Positions 24,931-32,932 of a stretch of 32,932 nucleotides of DNA are shown here, piece by piece. The DNA is from Gammaproteobacteria bacterium. Lineage in GTDB: Bacteria > Pseudomonadota > Gammaproteobacteria > UBA12402. Positions within the stretch are counted from its first letter, which is position 1, and each line of letters begins with the position of its first letter. The notes below the pieces were generated by a model. That model made no database searches. It was not told the origin of the DNA and saw only the letters and a list, made by a program, of their open reading frames with translations. The stretch spans positions 1-32,932 of the forward strand of contig JANQHY010000229.1 in assembly GCA_028282395.1 (NCBI GenBank), read 5' to 3'. A program made the translations under genes and the position numbers.

Positions 24931-25758
24931 ATGGCTGCAGCAGTATCTATGCGGGATATGATTAATGCCGGCGTCCATTTTGGACATATGTCGCGCTATT
25001 GGCACCCAAAAATGGAACGGTACATTTTTGGCATGCGTAACAAAATTCACATTATTAATTTGGAGCACACGTTGCCAATGTTCAATGAGGCGATCAATCT
25101 CGTCTCTTCTATTGCTGCACGTAAAGGTAAAGTGTTGTTTGTCGGTACCAAGTACGCAGCTGCTAATGTTGTTAAAACTCAGGCAGAGCGTTGCAACATG
25201 CCGTATGTCAACCATCGTTGGTTAGGTGGAATGTTGACTAACTATAAGACTATTCGCCAGTCAGTAAAGCGGTTGAAATCACTTGATACGCTGTTTGAGC
25301 GTGAGGACTTTGGTGGCCGGAGTAAAAAAGAGATTCTGCTATTATCACGTCAGCGTGAAAAGCTGGAGCGTAGTTTAGGTGGTATTAAAGAGATGAATGG
25401 TTTGCCTGATGCACTATTTGTCATTGATATCAATTTTGAGCACATCGCTATTTCTGAAGCGCGCAAGCTGAAAATTCCTGTTATTGCTGTTGTTGATACC
25501 AATAGCAACCCGGCGGATATCGATTATCTGATCCCAGGCAATGATGACTCAATTAGTGCGATTGACCTTTATCTTTCTGCTGCGGCGGATACCATTATTA
25601 GTGCTCGCGGTAGTAGCTCTATCTTAGCAGCTGAAGAGGAGATGCTTGAGGAAGAAGAGATAGTCGCTACAGAGGAAGTAGTAGAAGAAGCTATTGCTGA
25701 TGAAGAGGCTGACGAGCTCGAAGCTGAGCAAGGTGATGCTGAAGATACTGATAAGTAG
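24931..25758 (+). CDS. rpsB: Ribosomal protein S2 with acidic C-terminal tail
   Basis: A 275-residue small-subunit protein needed for S1 binding and translation initiation. Family blocks are [20 protein letters not shown] (residues 7-26), [18 protein letters not shown] (about 94-111), [20 protein letters not shown] and [12 protein letters not shown] followed by IPGNDDSI. The usual HFGHQTR reads HFGHMSR here. From about residue 232 a tail of roughly 40 residues follows in which about half are Glu or Asp; E. coli S2 (241 residues) has only a short tail. Start ATG 24931 has GGAG at 24921-24924. It is first gene of the operon and 56 bp before tsf. Confidence 0.97.
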   Translation: MAAAVSMRDMINAGVHFGHMSRYWHPKMERYIFGMRNKIHIINLEHTLPMFNEAINLVSSIAARKGKVLFVGTKYAAANVVKTQAERCNMPYVNHRWLGGMLTNYKTIRQSVKRLKSLDTLFEREDFGGRSKKEILLLSRQREKLERSLGGIKEMNGLPDALFVIDINFEHIAISEARKLKIPVIAVVDTNSNPADIDYLIPGNDDSISAIDLYLSAAADTIISARGSSSILAAEEEMLEEEEIVATEEVVEEAIADEEADELEAEQGDAEDTDK

Positions 25759-25814
25759 TAGTTTTTAGCACGTTAGATAGAGTAAACGTTTAAGTGAAAT
25801 AAAGAGAGGTTGTG

Positions 25815-26708
25815 ATGGCAGCAGTAACTGCACAGATGGTGAAAGATCTCCGTGAACGTACCGGTGCTGGTATGATGGATTGTAAAAAAGCTTTAACTGA
25901 AGCAAATGGCGATATTGAGCAGGCAATTGACTTAATGCGTAAATCTGGTCAGGCGAAGGCTGCCAAGAAGGCAGGCCGTGTTGCTGCTGAAGGGTTGGTG
26001 GTGATCTCTCAGGATAGTGAGAGTAACGAAGCAGCAATGATTGAGATCAATAGTGAAACCGATTTTGTTGCGCGGCAGGAAGACTTTATTGATTTTGCTA
26101 ACCGTGTTGCGCAGATTGCTGTTGCGAATCGTGCCAGTGATATTAAAGAGCTCAATGCAGCGGCCTTTGATGAGGCTAACTCAGTTGAGCAAGCATGTCA
26201 GGCATTGGTCGTTAAGATTGGCGAGAACATTCAGCTGCGTCGTGTGGCGTACATGCATATTGATGCTGCCGATACGTTGGCGAGTTACATTCATTTTGAC
26301 CGTATTGGCGTCTTATTGGAAATGGAAGGCGGTGATGCTGAGCTGAGCAAAAATATTGCGATGCATGTTGCTGCGTTAAGACCACAGGCGGTGAGTGCTG
26401 AAGATGTGCCGGCAGAGTTAGTAGAGAAAGAGCGTGAGATTTTTGTGACTCAGGCTAAAGAGAGCGGTAAGCCAGAAGCAATTATTGAGAAAATGGTTGA
26501 AGGGCGGATTAGGAAGTTCCTTGGTGAAGTAGCGTTAGAAGGTCAACCTTTTGTACGTGACCCAAGCCAGTCTGTTGGTCAATTATTGAAAGATCGTGGT
26601 GCTAAAGTGAAACGCTTTATACGTTTTGAGGTTGGTGAAGGCATCGCTAAGACAGAGAGCAATTTTGCCGAAGAGGTAAAAGCTGCGGTGGAAGGTAGCA
26701 ACAGCTAG
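25815..26708 (+). CDS. tsf: Elongation factor Ts
   Basis: A 297-residue guanine-nucleotide exchange factor for EF-Tu. The N-terminal domain has VKDLRERTGAGMMDCKKAL, and the core carries IEINSETDFVARQEDF, where the TDFV motif contacts EF-Tu, and later MHVAALRPQAVS; the C-terminal module ends in QPFVRDPSQSVGQLL. Either GTG 25812 or ATG 25815 could start it; I use the ATG, five bases after GAGG. It is the second gene of the operon, 56 bp after rpsB. Confidence 0.96.
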   Translation: MAAVTAQMVKDLRERTGAGMMDCKKALTEANGDIEQAIDLMRKSGQAKAAKKAGRVAAEGLVVISQDSESNEAAMIEINSETDFVARQEDFIDFANRVAQIAVANRASDIKELNAAAFDEANSVEQACQALVVKIGENIQLRRVAYMHIDAADTLASYIHFDRIGVLLEMEGGDAELSKNIAMHVAALRPQAVSAEDVPAELVEKEREIFVTQAKESGKPEAIIEKMVEGRIRKFLGEVALEGQPFVRDPSQSVGQLLKDRGAKVKRFIRFEVGEGIAKTESNFAEEVKAAVEGSNS

Positions 26709-26747
26709 CGGTTGTCGTTACGGAGAGAATTAACATAGAGAGAGCTT

Positions 26748-27455
26748 GTGGCGTTAAAATATCAACGTATTCTACTTAAACTCAGCGGTGAGTTTTTCAG
26801 CAGTGGCCACTCCTCTCTCTCTATTAGCAAACTAAATCAGCTTGGCGCCACTTTTTCAGCACTGTTGGAGCGCGGTGTTGAGATTGGACTAGTTATCGGT
26901 GGTGGCAATCTGATACGAGGAATGACACTTGCCGAGAAAGGCTTTGATCGTATAACCAGTGATTACATGGGTATGCTGGCGACAGCAATAAACGGCTTAG
27001 CATTGACCAAGGCACTACAAGAGTCGGGTGTTCCAACAGAGCTGATGTCATTGGTCAGCATGCCAGAAATTATTGCTAATTACAGTGCTACTACTGCCAT
27101 CGATCATCTATCACAAGGCAATGTGGTGGTTTTTGCTGGTGGTACGGGTAAACCGCTTTGTACAACTGATTCCGCTGCAAGCCATCGTGCAGTAGACATT
27201 GGTGCCGATCTATTACTTAAGGCGACAAAAGTCAATGGTGTCTATTCAGCTGATCCGCACAAATTTCCTGATGCGGTCTATTATCCGACATTGAGTTATC
27301 AAGAAGCATTGGATCGTGGATTAGAGGTGATGGACTTCCAATCATTAGAGTATTGCCGTGATCATCGTATGCCAATTCGGGTATTTAATATGGAGCAGCT
27401 CGATATTCTGCAAAAGATTGTTGAAGGTGAGACAGTAGGAACATTAATTAGTTGA
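26748..27455 (+). CDS. pyrH: Uridylate kinase
   Basis: A 235-residue hexameric kinase forming UDP from UMP, the entry to pyrimidine triphosphates and, through UDP-MurNAc, to cell wall. KYQRILLKLSGE (residues 4-15), GLVIGGGNLIRG (47-58), SDYMGMLAT and the ATKVNGVYSADP acceptor region are present. The UMP loop, nearly always GTGNPFFTTD, reads GTGKPLCTTD here, with Lys135 in place of the Asn that contacts UMP in E. coli (N140). The start is GTG 26748 with purine-rich AGAGAGAG upstream. It lies 39 bp after tsf and 22 bp before frr. Confidence 0.94.
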   Translation: MALKYQRILLKLSGEFFSSGHSSLSISKLNQLGATFSALLERGVEIGLVIGGGNLIRGMTLAEKGFDRITSDYMGMLATAINGLALTKALQESGVPTELMSLVSMPEIIANYSATTAIDHLSQGNVVVFAGGTGKPLCTTDSAASHRAVDIGADLLLKATKVNGVYSADPHKFPDAVYYPTLSYQEALDRGLEVMDFQSLEYCRDHRMPIRVFNMEQLDILQKIVEGETVGTLIS

Positions 27456-27477
27456 TGGTAACAATAGGAGAGAGAGT

Positions 27478-28041
27478 ATGGTGGTAATTAATGAACTAAA
27501 AACAGATGCTGAAGGAAGAATGAAAAAGGCCGTTGAGGCATTTCGGCGTGAATTAGAACGGTTGCGTACGGGCAGAGCACAGCCCAGCTTATTAGAGCCT
27601 ATTATGGTGCCTTATTACGGTAGCGATACGCCATTAAATCAAGTGGCTAGTATTAGTACGTTGGATGCCCGCACACTACAGGTCGCACCGTGGGAGAAGA
27701 ACTTAATCCCTACAATTGAGAAGGCGATTATGCAGGCAGGATTAGGGCTTAACCCTTCTACCAGCGGTGATACGATTCGTATACCACTGCCAGCATTAAC
27801 CGAGGAGCGTCGTAAGGATTTAATTAAAGTAGTCAAAAGTGAGGCGGAAAAAGCCAAAATTGCAGTGCGTAACATTCGCCGTGATGCCAATGAGGTTTTG
27901 AAAAAGGCGGTGAAGAATAAAGAGATGAGCGAGGATGATGAGCATCGTGGCGAAGATGAAGTGCAAAAATTGACCGACCGTTACATTAAAGAGATGGACA
28001 GTATCAGCGCACAAAAAGAGAAGGATCTACTCGAAGTCTAA
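27478..28041 (+). CDS. frr: Ribosome recycling factor
   Basis: A 187-residue factor that, with EF-G, splits the post-termination ribosome. The three-helix bundle is recognisable by RRELERLRTGRAQPSLLEPI (residues 22-41), the RTLQVAPWEKNLIPTIEKAI strand-helix, the hinge loop LNPSTSGDTIRIPLPALTEE and the C-terminal EDEVQKLTDRYIKEMD helix. Length matches E. coli (185). Start ATG 27478 follows AGGAGAGAG. It lies 22 bp after pyrH. Confidence 0.96.
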   Translation: MVVINELKTDAEGRMKKAVEAFRRELERLRTGRAQPSLLEPIMVPYYGSDTPLNQVASISTLDARTLQVAPWEKNLIPTIEKAIMQAGLGLNPSTSGDTIRIPLPALTEERRKDLIKVVKSEAEKAKIAVRNIRRDANEVLKKAVKNKEMSEDDEHRGEDEVQKLTDRYIKEMDSISAQKEKDLLEV

Positions 28042-28069
28042 TTAATTTACGTTGAAAATAGGTAACGCT

Positions 28070-28819
28070 ATGAGAAGTAGAGAGCCGATGTTTGATGATA
28101 TTAATGCGTTACCTGCGGATCGCTTGCCTCAACATGTTGCCATCGTTATGGACGGTAATGGTCGCTGGGCAAAGAAACGCCATTTACCACGCGTAATGGG
28201 GCATCGTGCTGGCGTTGAATCAGCACGCAAAGTGGTGAAAGCTGCACGACAGCACGGTATTAAAGTTCTCAGCCTATTTGCATTCAGCACCGAAAACTGG
28301 AAACGACCGTTGGAAGAGGTTAATTACTTAATGAGGCTCCTGCTTACAGCACTTCAACGCGAGATTCAGTTGTTGCATGACAATCAGGTTCAACTTAGAG
28401 TCATTGGTGATCGTGAGCGTCTAAGTGAAGAGATCCAAAAGCAGGTTGAAAAAGTAGAAACAGAAACAGCAGCATATCAAGAGTTAGTGTTGGTGATCGC
28501 ATTGAACTATGGTGGGCAGTGGGATATTACCCAGGCAGCTTGCCAGTTAGCCCAAGCGATTGCTGCTGGGCAGGTTGACAGTGATGCCGCAACGCCTGAA
28601 CAGTTGTCGCGTTATATCTGTCTGAATGATTTGCCGCCTCTCGATCTATTTATTCGTACAAGTGGCGAGTGTCGAATTAGTAATTTCTTTTTATGGCAGC
28701 TGGCCTATACTGAACTTTACTTTACTGATCAATTATGGCCTGATTTTGATGAGACAGCATTTAATCAAGCATTGCTTGATTTTGCCAATCGTAAGCGTCG
28801 CTTTGGTCAAACGGAATAG
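28070..28819 (+). CDS. uppS: Undecaprenyl diphosphate synthase (cis-prenyltransferase)
   Basis: A 249-residue enzyme that extends farnesyl diphosphate with eight isoprene units to make the carrier lipid for peptidoglycan and O-antigen. VAIVMDGNGRWAKK holds the catalytic aspartate (D28), FAFSTENWKRP the substrate loop, and LFIRTSGECRISNFFLWQLA the diphosphate-binding arginines and the Glu that binds magnesium. A Cys stands where E. coli has His (GEHRISN), a tolerated position. I chose ATG 28070 with ATAGG seven bases upstream; TTG 28052 and ATG 28088 are alternatives. It is 28 bp after frr and 21 bp before cdsA. Confidence 0.95.
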   Translation: MRSREPMFDDINALPADRLPQHVAIVMDGNGRWAKKRHLPRVMGHRAGVESARKVVKAARQHGIKVLSLFAFSTENWKRPLEEVNYLMRLLLTALQREIQLLHDNQVQLRVIGDRERLSEEIQKQVEKVETETAAYQELVLVIALNYGGQWDITQAACQLAQAIAAGQVDSDAATPEQLSRYICLNDLPPLDLFIRTSGECRISNFFLWQLAYTELYFTDQLWPDFDETAFNQALLDFANRKRRFGQTE

Positions 28820-28840
28820 ATAATTAATGGAGTCAAACAG

Positions 28841-29638
28841 ATGCTAATGCAGCGAGTGATTACCGGCGCCCTACTTATCACTGTTACTTTGGCACTACTT
28901 TTTTTGTTGCCATCGTGGTTATTTGTGGCTGCTGCGACACTAATCGTATTTGCTGCAGGTTGGGAGTGGAGCCAGTTTCTATTATTAACGAAGACTTGGC
29001 AACGGTTACTTTATACCGGTTTTGTAGTTGCTATTGCCGTAGCGAGTTATTTATTGCCAATAGAAGCTGTTTTAGTTATTGCTTATTTTTGGTGGTTAAT
29101 TGTTTGTTGGTTAGTATTGACTTATCCAGTGACTGCTTTTTTATGGGCAAAAGTTCCATTGTTGCGTGGATTAATGGGAGTATTAACTATAGTGCCAGCA
29201 TATATTGCTATTTTAGTAATTTATCGTTGTCAGCCATTACTGCTATTGCTGCTGTTTGTTTTAGTATGGGGGGCCGACAGCGGGGCTTATTTCGTTGGCC
29301 GCTGTTTGGGACGCCATAAATTGCTGCCAGCGGTTAGTCCAGGGAAAAGCTGGGAAGGTGTTGCTGGAGGTATTCTTTTAGTGGTGATTGCAGTGGCAGT
29401 GGTGTCACTCATATTAAAGCTCTCCTGGCAAGGTACTGGATGGTTGATGTTGTGGAGTATTGTTATTCTAGTTTTTAGTATTATTGGTGATCTGTTTGAG
29501 AGTATGCTAAAACGCTCCTGTGGATTAAAAGATAGCGGAAAACTTTTACCTGGCCATGGGGGAGTGCTTGATCGCATAGACAGTTTATTAGCAACGGCCC
29601 CTATCTTTTTATTGGCAATGGTTGCATTAGTACAATAA
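28841..29638 (+). CDS. cdsA: Phosphatidate cytidylyltransferase
   Basis: A 265-residue inner-membrane enzyme that makes CDP-diacylglycerol, the branch point to phosphatidylethanolamine and phosphatidylglycerol. About seven to eight helices are followed by the family signature, SMLKRSCGLKDSGKLLPGHG then GVLDRIDSLL (residues about 226-255), and WGADSGAYFVGR with KLLPAVSPGKSWEG precedes it. The start ATG 28841 has GGAG upstream. It appears to be the end of the operon; dxr, rseP and bamA, which normally follow in gammaproteobacteria, are absent. Confidence 0.95.
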   Translation: MLMQRVITGALLITVTLALLFLLPSWLFVAAATLIVFAAGWEWSQFLLLTKTWQRLLYTGFVVAIAVASYLLPIEAVLVIAYFWWLIVCWLVLTYPVTAFLWAKVPLLRGLMGVLTIVPAYIAILVIYRCQPLLLLLLFVLVWGADSGAYFVGRCLGRHKLLPAVSPGKSWEGVAGGILLVVIAVAVVSLILKLSWQGTGWLMLWSIVILVFSIIGDLFESMLKRSCGLKDSGKLLPGHGGVLDRIDSLLATAPIFLLAMVALVQ

Positions 29639-29854
29639 CAACAAGAGATTTCTTGCCCAAAAGTCTATCTGTGTCTGCTCGCACGCTCGGCATAGTCAGT
29701 ACTTCGATTGTAACCTTCATCCTCTACGCGTTGTTGCACAACCACTATCCCTCAATGTGTCAAATACTATTCCCGTTAGGCCGCTTTATATGGGAGAGAG
29801 CATTTAATTTTTAATGTTTTCTCCGAATGTGCAGTAATTGGCAGGCGATACTCA

Positions 29855-29883
29855 TTGCTTTACTTTAATTGGTTGGCTAGAAT
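29855..29883 (+). promoter_or_regulatory. Sigma-70-like promoter for the orphan membrane gene
   Basis: TTGCTT (29855-29860), 17 bases, TAGAAT (29878-29883, five of six consensus positions). Transcription would start near 29890, giving a 24-base leader with the ribosome site TAGGAG at 29901-29906. Confidence 0.6.
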
Positions 29884-29913
29884 GGTGCGTTTAAATATTG
29901 TAGGAGAATAAAA

Positions 29914-30675
29914 ATGTTTTTTAAAAGAGTCCGCAGTACCGTTTTTAATAAAAGTGAGTCACCATTATATCTAATTATTACGTTTGGACTGGCTATGAAT
30001 ATAGTTGCCAGCTCACAGTATTTTTCACAAAAACAGGCGCGTGTAGGCAGTAAATTTGAACTAAGATCATTTTCAAGAAGTTATCTGAAAGGGAGCTCAA
30101 CAAAATTTACCCAATTTAATCTATTTCTTATGTTTGCTACTCTGCTGAAAGGGGATTCGTTTTCACGCAAAGTGTCAGTGGAGATGTTTTTGGTAGCAGG
30201 CTTGCTCTATTATGCTATGATGGCCTCCCATGAGAAAGTTAAAACTTCTCTGCAAGATTTCAATCGGCATAATATGCACCTCATCGTTCCTTTTCTCAAT
30301 ATGGCGCTTTATATTATGAGAGTCATAGAGAATGGGGAGAGAATTCCGACTATCCTTTCTATAAAAAATGGAGAGGTAAACGTGCGTTATGATCGGTTGA
30401 TGAAACATATGTTGCCTATTCTATTTTATGGACTCATAACAAAGTGTTTTGCTAAAGATGGGGTCTATTCTGTACCGAATAGAAATGGCACGCCTAAACC
30501 GATAATAGACTGGAATAGATCGGCAAAAAAAACAGCGGGAATTTTTGCGGGTGCAACAGGAGCCGTATTAGTATTGGACACGATGATGGTTGGGGTTGAT
30601 ATGATGCTGAATGCATTTTCTGGCTTAGAGTTTTCTATTAGCGAAATTCCTTCGTTTTCTTATGTTCCAAGTTAG
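29914..30675 (+). CDS. Orphan membrane protein, 253 residues
   Basis: I do not recognise a family. It has a basic N-terminus (MFFKRVRSTVFNK) and hydrophobic segments near residues 19-31, 64-75, 90-104, 126-140, 166-178 and 206-228, several of them short or weak, so three to five membrane crossings are plausible. Basic residues (KQARVGSKFELRSFSRSY, DWNRSAKK) lie between. The last hydrophobic stretch, GIFAGATGAVLVLDTMM, is glycine/alanine-rich. The start is well supported by TAGGAG eight bases upstream and a good promoter of its own. It stands convergent to the MFS gene (14 bp apart) and outside the cdsA operon. Function unknown. Confidence 0.65.
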   Translation: MFFKRVRSTVFNKSESPLYLIITFGLAMNIVASSQYFSQKQARVGSKFELRSFSRSYLKGSSTKFTQFNLFLMFATLLKGDSFSRKVSVEMFLVAGLLYYAMMASHEKVKTSLQDFNRHNMHLIVPFLNMALYIMRVIENGERIPTILSIKNGEVNVRYDRLMKHMLPILFYGLITKCFAKDGVYSVPNRNGTPKPIIDWNRSAKKTAGIFAGATGAVLVLDTMMVGVDMMLNAFSGLEFSISEIPSFSYVPS

Positions 30676-30689
30676 ATGAATAGCGTTTG

Positions 30690-31922
30690 TTACGGCGCCT
30701 TACTTTTACTCATGTACGAGAATAGAAAAAACCAGAGTAGGGCAAGTAGCTCAATAGCAACAAGTATTGAGAAGGCCGCCTGATAGCTCAGGGTTGGGTA
30801 TTGTGCTGAGTATAAATGAATCACAACACCAAATAGATACTGTACCAAGAAGGCGAAGAGGAAAATAAAAATATTTGCTGCGGTAATGGCGCGACCACTT
30901 AGCTTGACATCAAAATGCTGAACGAGTAGGGCATAGTTAACCAGTGTTGCTTGGGCAAAGTAGCCGTAAACAAACCAGATAACGTAATTGTTGGGGAGAA
31001 TGTTGGCGATAATAAATAGTTGGCTAATTAAATGAATAATGATGCCAATTATGACAATTTTATCGAGTGGAATTTTGCTGATTTTTGCTAGATGGGAAAA
31101 CAGCCCGCCACTTATCATACCCAATGTCATTGCCAAGGCAATGACTAGGAGATAGTTAGCAGCATGTATCGCCGTTAAATGATTAATATGTTGTAACCAT
31201 GGACCTAACCATAATCCCTGCATTGCAATAAAGCCGCCAAGAGTGGTAGTGAAGAGAGGCATCATACGCCAAAAATAGCGGCTTTTATAGACTTGTTGTA
31301 GCCCTTTTATCTGTTGCCAGCGCTCTCCAGCTGCTTTTATTGTGCCGGTGTGATGATCGCGTGGAGCAACTAATAGAATGATAATAGCGATGACAAATGT
31401 GGCGACGCCAAGCGCAAAACATAAGTTGCGCCAGCCAAAGTGGAGTTCAATCAATTTGCTCGGTATTGTTGCGAAAAGTGCACCAATGCCCCCGACCGCT
31501 AGAATGACACCATTATAAAAAGGGATATGCTGTTTCTCTACTGAACTAGCAATCGCTTTAAATGCTGCCATCAAACCACCGGCCATGCCAATCCCTAGTA
31601 TTGTTCTGCCTATTGCTAATAGCCAGGCGTTGTGTGCTAGACCAAACAATACAATTCCAATACTACCTAAACAGAATAGTGCCGCTTGTGTTCGCCGTGC
31701 ACCCCACTGATCAAGTAGTATGCCAAGAAGTGGTTGGGTAAGTGCAAAAGCTAATACATAGGTCGAAGCTATAAACCCAAATTGGTCGGCATTCAGCGAT
31801 AACGCTTGCATCACTGGTAGTGCTAATACAGCGCTAATTGCGCGATACGCGGTACAGATGAAATAGCCTAGGGCAAAGGGGAGAATTACGCTAGCCCATA
31901 GTTTTGCTTTAGATTCTATCAT
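30690..31922 (-). CDS. MFS transporter, substrate unknown
   Basis: A 410-residue inner-membrane transporter with twelve helices. Helix 1 has FICTAYRAISAVLALPVMQA, motif A is LLGILLDQWGARRTQAALFC (about residues 65-84), and GRTILGIGMAGGLMAAFKAI is the helix-4 motif. A central loop is charged (HHTGTIKAAGERWQQIK). This is not the Bcr/CflA branch. The pattern, with PVMQALSLNADQFG after helix 1, is that of solute importers of the anion- or sugar-phosphate-symporter type, common in intracellular gammaproteobacteria. Start ATG 31922 follows AAAGGATAG. It lies 57 bp after the second orphan membrane gene on the same strand, so they may be co-transcribed. Confidence 0.75.
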   Translation of the reverse strand: MIESKAKLWASVILPFALGYFICTAYRAISAVLALPVMQALSLNADQFGFIASTYVLAFALTQPLLGILLDQWGARRTQAALFCLGSIGIVLFGLAHNAWLLAIGRTILGIGMAGGLMAAFKAIASSVEKQHIPFYNGVILAVGGIGALFATIPSKLIELHFGWRNLCFALGVATFVIAIIILLVAPRDHHTGTIKAAGERWQQIKGLQQVYKSRYFWRMMPLFTTTLGGFIAMQGLWLGPWLQHINHLTAIHAANYLLVIALAMTLGMISGGLFSHLAKISKIPLDKIVIIGIIIHLISQLFIIANILPNNYVIWFVYGYFAQATLVNYALLVQHFDVKLSGRAITAANIFIFLFAFLVQYLFGVVIHLYSAQYPTLSYQAAFSILVAIELLALLWFFLFSYMSKSKAP

Positions 31923-31979
31923 GGCAGTCTATCCTTTGTTGCCATGGAGTTTATCCAATTGTTTTATTGGTGGCAACTT

Positions 31980-32885
31980 TTATTTCTTAAGTTCGCCTAT
32001 CTCATCACTATCAACAATGGTGATTCTATCATTGACTGCTTGTAGAGGTTTATCATCATTTGTTAAGAGGTCTCTTTTATCTGTTACCGTTGTGCTCTTA
32101 CGGTCTTCACTTATATTATTAAAAATTGTCGATGTAGGCGATTGATAGTTTTTTATTTTGTGCATGGCATCTTTATTGTTATGGTCTGCTGCAAATTCAG
32201 AGGTGCTTGAGAATTTATGCTTAATCCATTTATATAGATCAATACCGGCCTGTATTCCTTTAAAGAAGCCAGCTAGTGCATAGAAAACAACAATTGGAAG
32301 TGTGGCTATTGGGCAAAAAGGTGCAATACCTAGGAGAGTTGTGCCAATTGAGGCGCAGAGCCAGGCAGAGAAATCAAGGAAATTATAGAGGTTGCTCTCC
32401 TCCTTATTAGAGAGATTATTGATGAATTTTCCAAAAGAATAGAATGCCATATGCCACATACAGGCAGCAAAAGAGAGTTGGGCAAGAAATGGCAGTGCAA
32501 AAAGTGAGACAATTGTTAATGTCAGTAGTTGTACGCCCATGAAAATATCAAAAAAGCCATCGAAGAAGTCCCAGAATGATTTTGCTTGGCGGATTTTATT
32601 GAACCCGCTGAAGAAGTAAGCGACTGAGTCAATAATATTCCAAAAAGGGCCGCTAACAATTTTCATGAATGTGAGAAAACCTTTGGGTTTTATATCGTTC
32701 ATATACTTTAACATGCCAACGAAAGCAGATCCTATCGAAAAAACCACTTTTATTGTGCCGGCCATCAAGTTGTCAAGCCATTCGAACCATGATTTATGTT
32801 CTATATACGCGCCCTCGGTTGCAATATCGGATAATATTGACGCAGTGGTATTACGACGTTTTCGAGATGATCGGGGCGAATACAT
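31980..32885 (-). CDS. Orphan membrane protein with hydrophilic ends, 301 residues
   Basis: I do not recognise a family. A basic, Ser/Thr-rich N-terminus (SPRSSRKRRNTTAS) is followed by a tryptophan/phenylalanine-rich amphipathic region (residues 30-110, with SFWDFFDGFFDIFMG), two to four hydrophobic segments (about 112-145 and 172-212), and a soluble polar tail of some 80 residues ending in DSDEIGELKK. The acidic residues in the last fifteen positions recall the E-block of Dot/Icm type IV substrates, but this is weak evidence. Start ATG 32885 has no clear ribosome site. TATAAT on the minus strand at 32924-32919 is a good -10; its -35 would lie beyond the window. Confidence 0.65.
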   Translation of the reverse strand: MYSPRSSRKRRNTTASILSDIATEGAYIEHKSWFEWLDNLMAGTIKVVFSIGSAFVGMLKYMNDIKPKGFLTFMKIVSGPFWNIIDSVAYFFSGFNKIRQAKSFWDFFDGFFDIFMGVQLLTLTIVSLFALPFLAQLSFAACMWHMAFYSFGKFINNLSNKEESNLYNFLDFSAWLCASIGTTLLGIAPFCPIATLPIVVFYALAGFFKGIQAGIDLYKWIKHKFSSTSEFAADHNNKDAMHKIKNYQSPTSTIFNNISEDRKSTTVTDKRDLLTNDDKPLQAVNDRITIVDSDEIGELKK

Positions 32886-32932
32886 TTCTATTGGGTTCTA
32901 TTTGTTTTTGTAAGCATTATTATATAACTTTA

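Noticed and set aside
25765..26037. Antisense frame over the rpsB-tsf junction
   Set aside because: Shadow of two certain genes; no independent signal.
1..32932. tRNA, rRNA, CRISPR array or transposase
   Set aside because: Looked for in the gaps; no cloverleaf-like sequence, regularly spaced repeats or transposase motif was found.

Overview
The window is a piece of a moderately A+T-rich gammaproteobacterial chromosome. The evidence is the gene order rpsB-tsf-pyrH-frr-uppS-cdsA with map divergent from rpsB, the lptD-surA pair, and amgK-murU placed head-to-head with lptD. Several features would fit a host-associated lineage such as Legionellales or its relatives: three MFS exporters or transporters, and three lineage-specific proteins without recognisable families (one large, lysine-rich and coiled-coil; two membrane proteins with hydrophilic ends). 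That placement is inference. No rRNA, tRNA, CRISPR array, transposase or complete insertion sequence was seen.

Layout. 1-271: 3' end of an acetolactate synthase gene, ending in a hairpin shared with a convergent gene. 268-2858 (minus): a divergent acetolactate-decarboxylase-like protein, a FUSC-type membrane protein and a secreted DUF2845-like protein with two repeats. 3103-8280 (minus): a compact cluster read in the order amgK, murU, fadL-like porin, metallophosphoesterase, DASS-type anion transporter. The first two form the MurNAc salvage route from anomeric kinase to UDP-MurNAc. 8541-13824 (plus): lptD and surA (outer-membrane assembly), overlapping by 4 bp, then a Bcr/CflA-type MFS exporter. 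13835-16079: a zinc alcohol dehydrogenase and a membrane fatty acid desaturase, divergent, sharing a 205-bp control region with a perfect dyad. The desaturase leader can form two mutually exclusive hairpins, one of which masks the ribosome binding site. 16217-18292 (minus): a 691-residue orphan protein with an internal duplication. 18293-18641: a 349-bp noncoding stretch. 18642-21094: two overlapping glycosyltransferase genes. 21312-24719 (minus): map, pepP and a second Bcr/CflA exporter. 24776-29638 (plus): the translation and envelope-lipid operon rpsB to cdsA with a clear promoter and a structured leader. 29639-32932: accessory genes in the place where dxr-rseP-bamA usually follow cdsA, namely an orphan membrane protein, an MFS transporter and a second orphan membrane protein.

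Taken together, most of the window serves the cell envelope: LPS insertion, porin folding, peptidoglycan recycling, undecaprenyl and phospholipid precursors, lipid desaturation and glycosylation. The most interesting signal is the putative RNA switch in front of the desaturase. After it come the duplicated-module orphan protein, the repeat-bearing leader of amgK and the divergent decarboxylase-like gene facing acetolactate synthase. All structure and homology statements come from reading the sequence by eye; no search or folding program was run.
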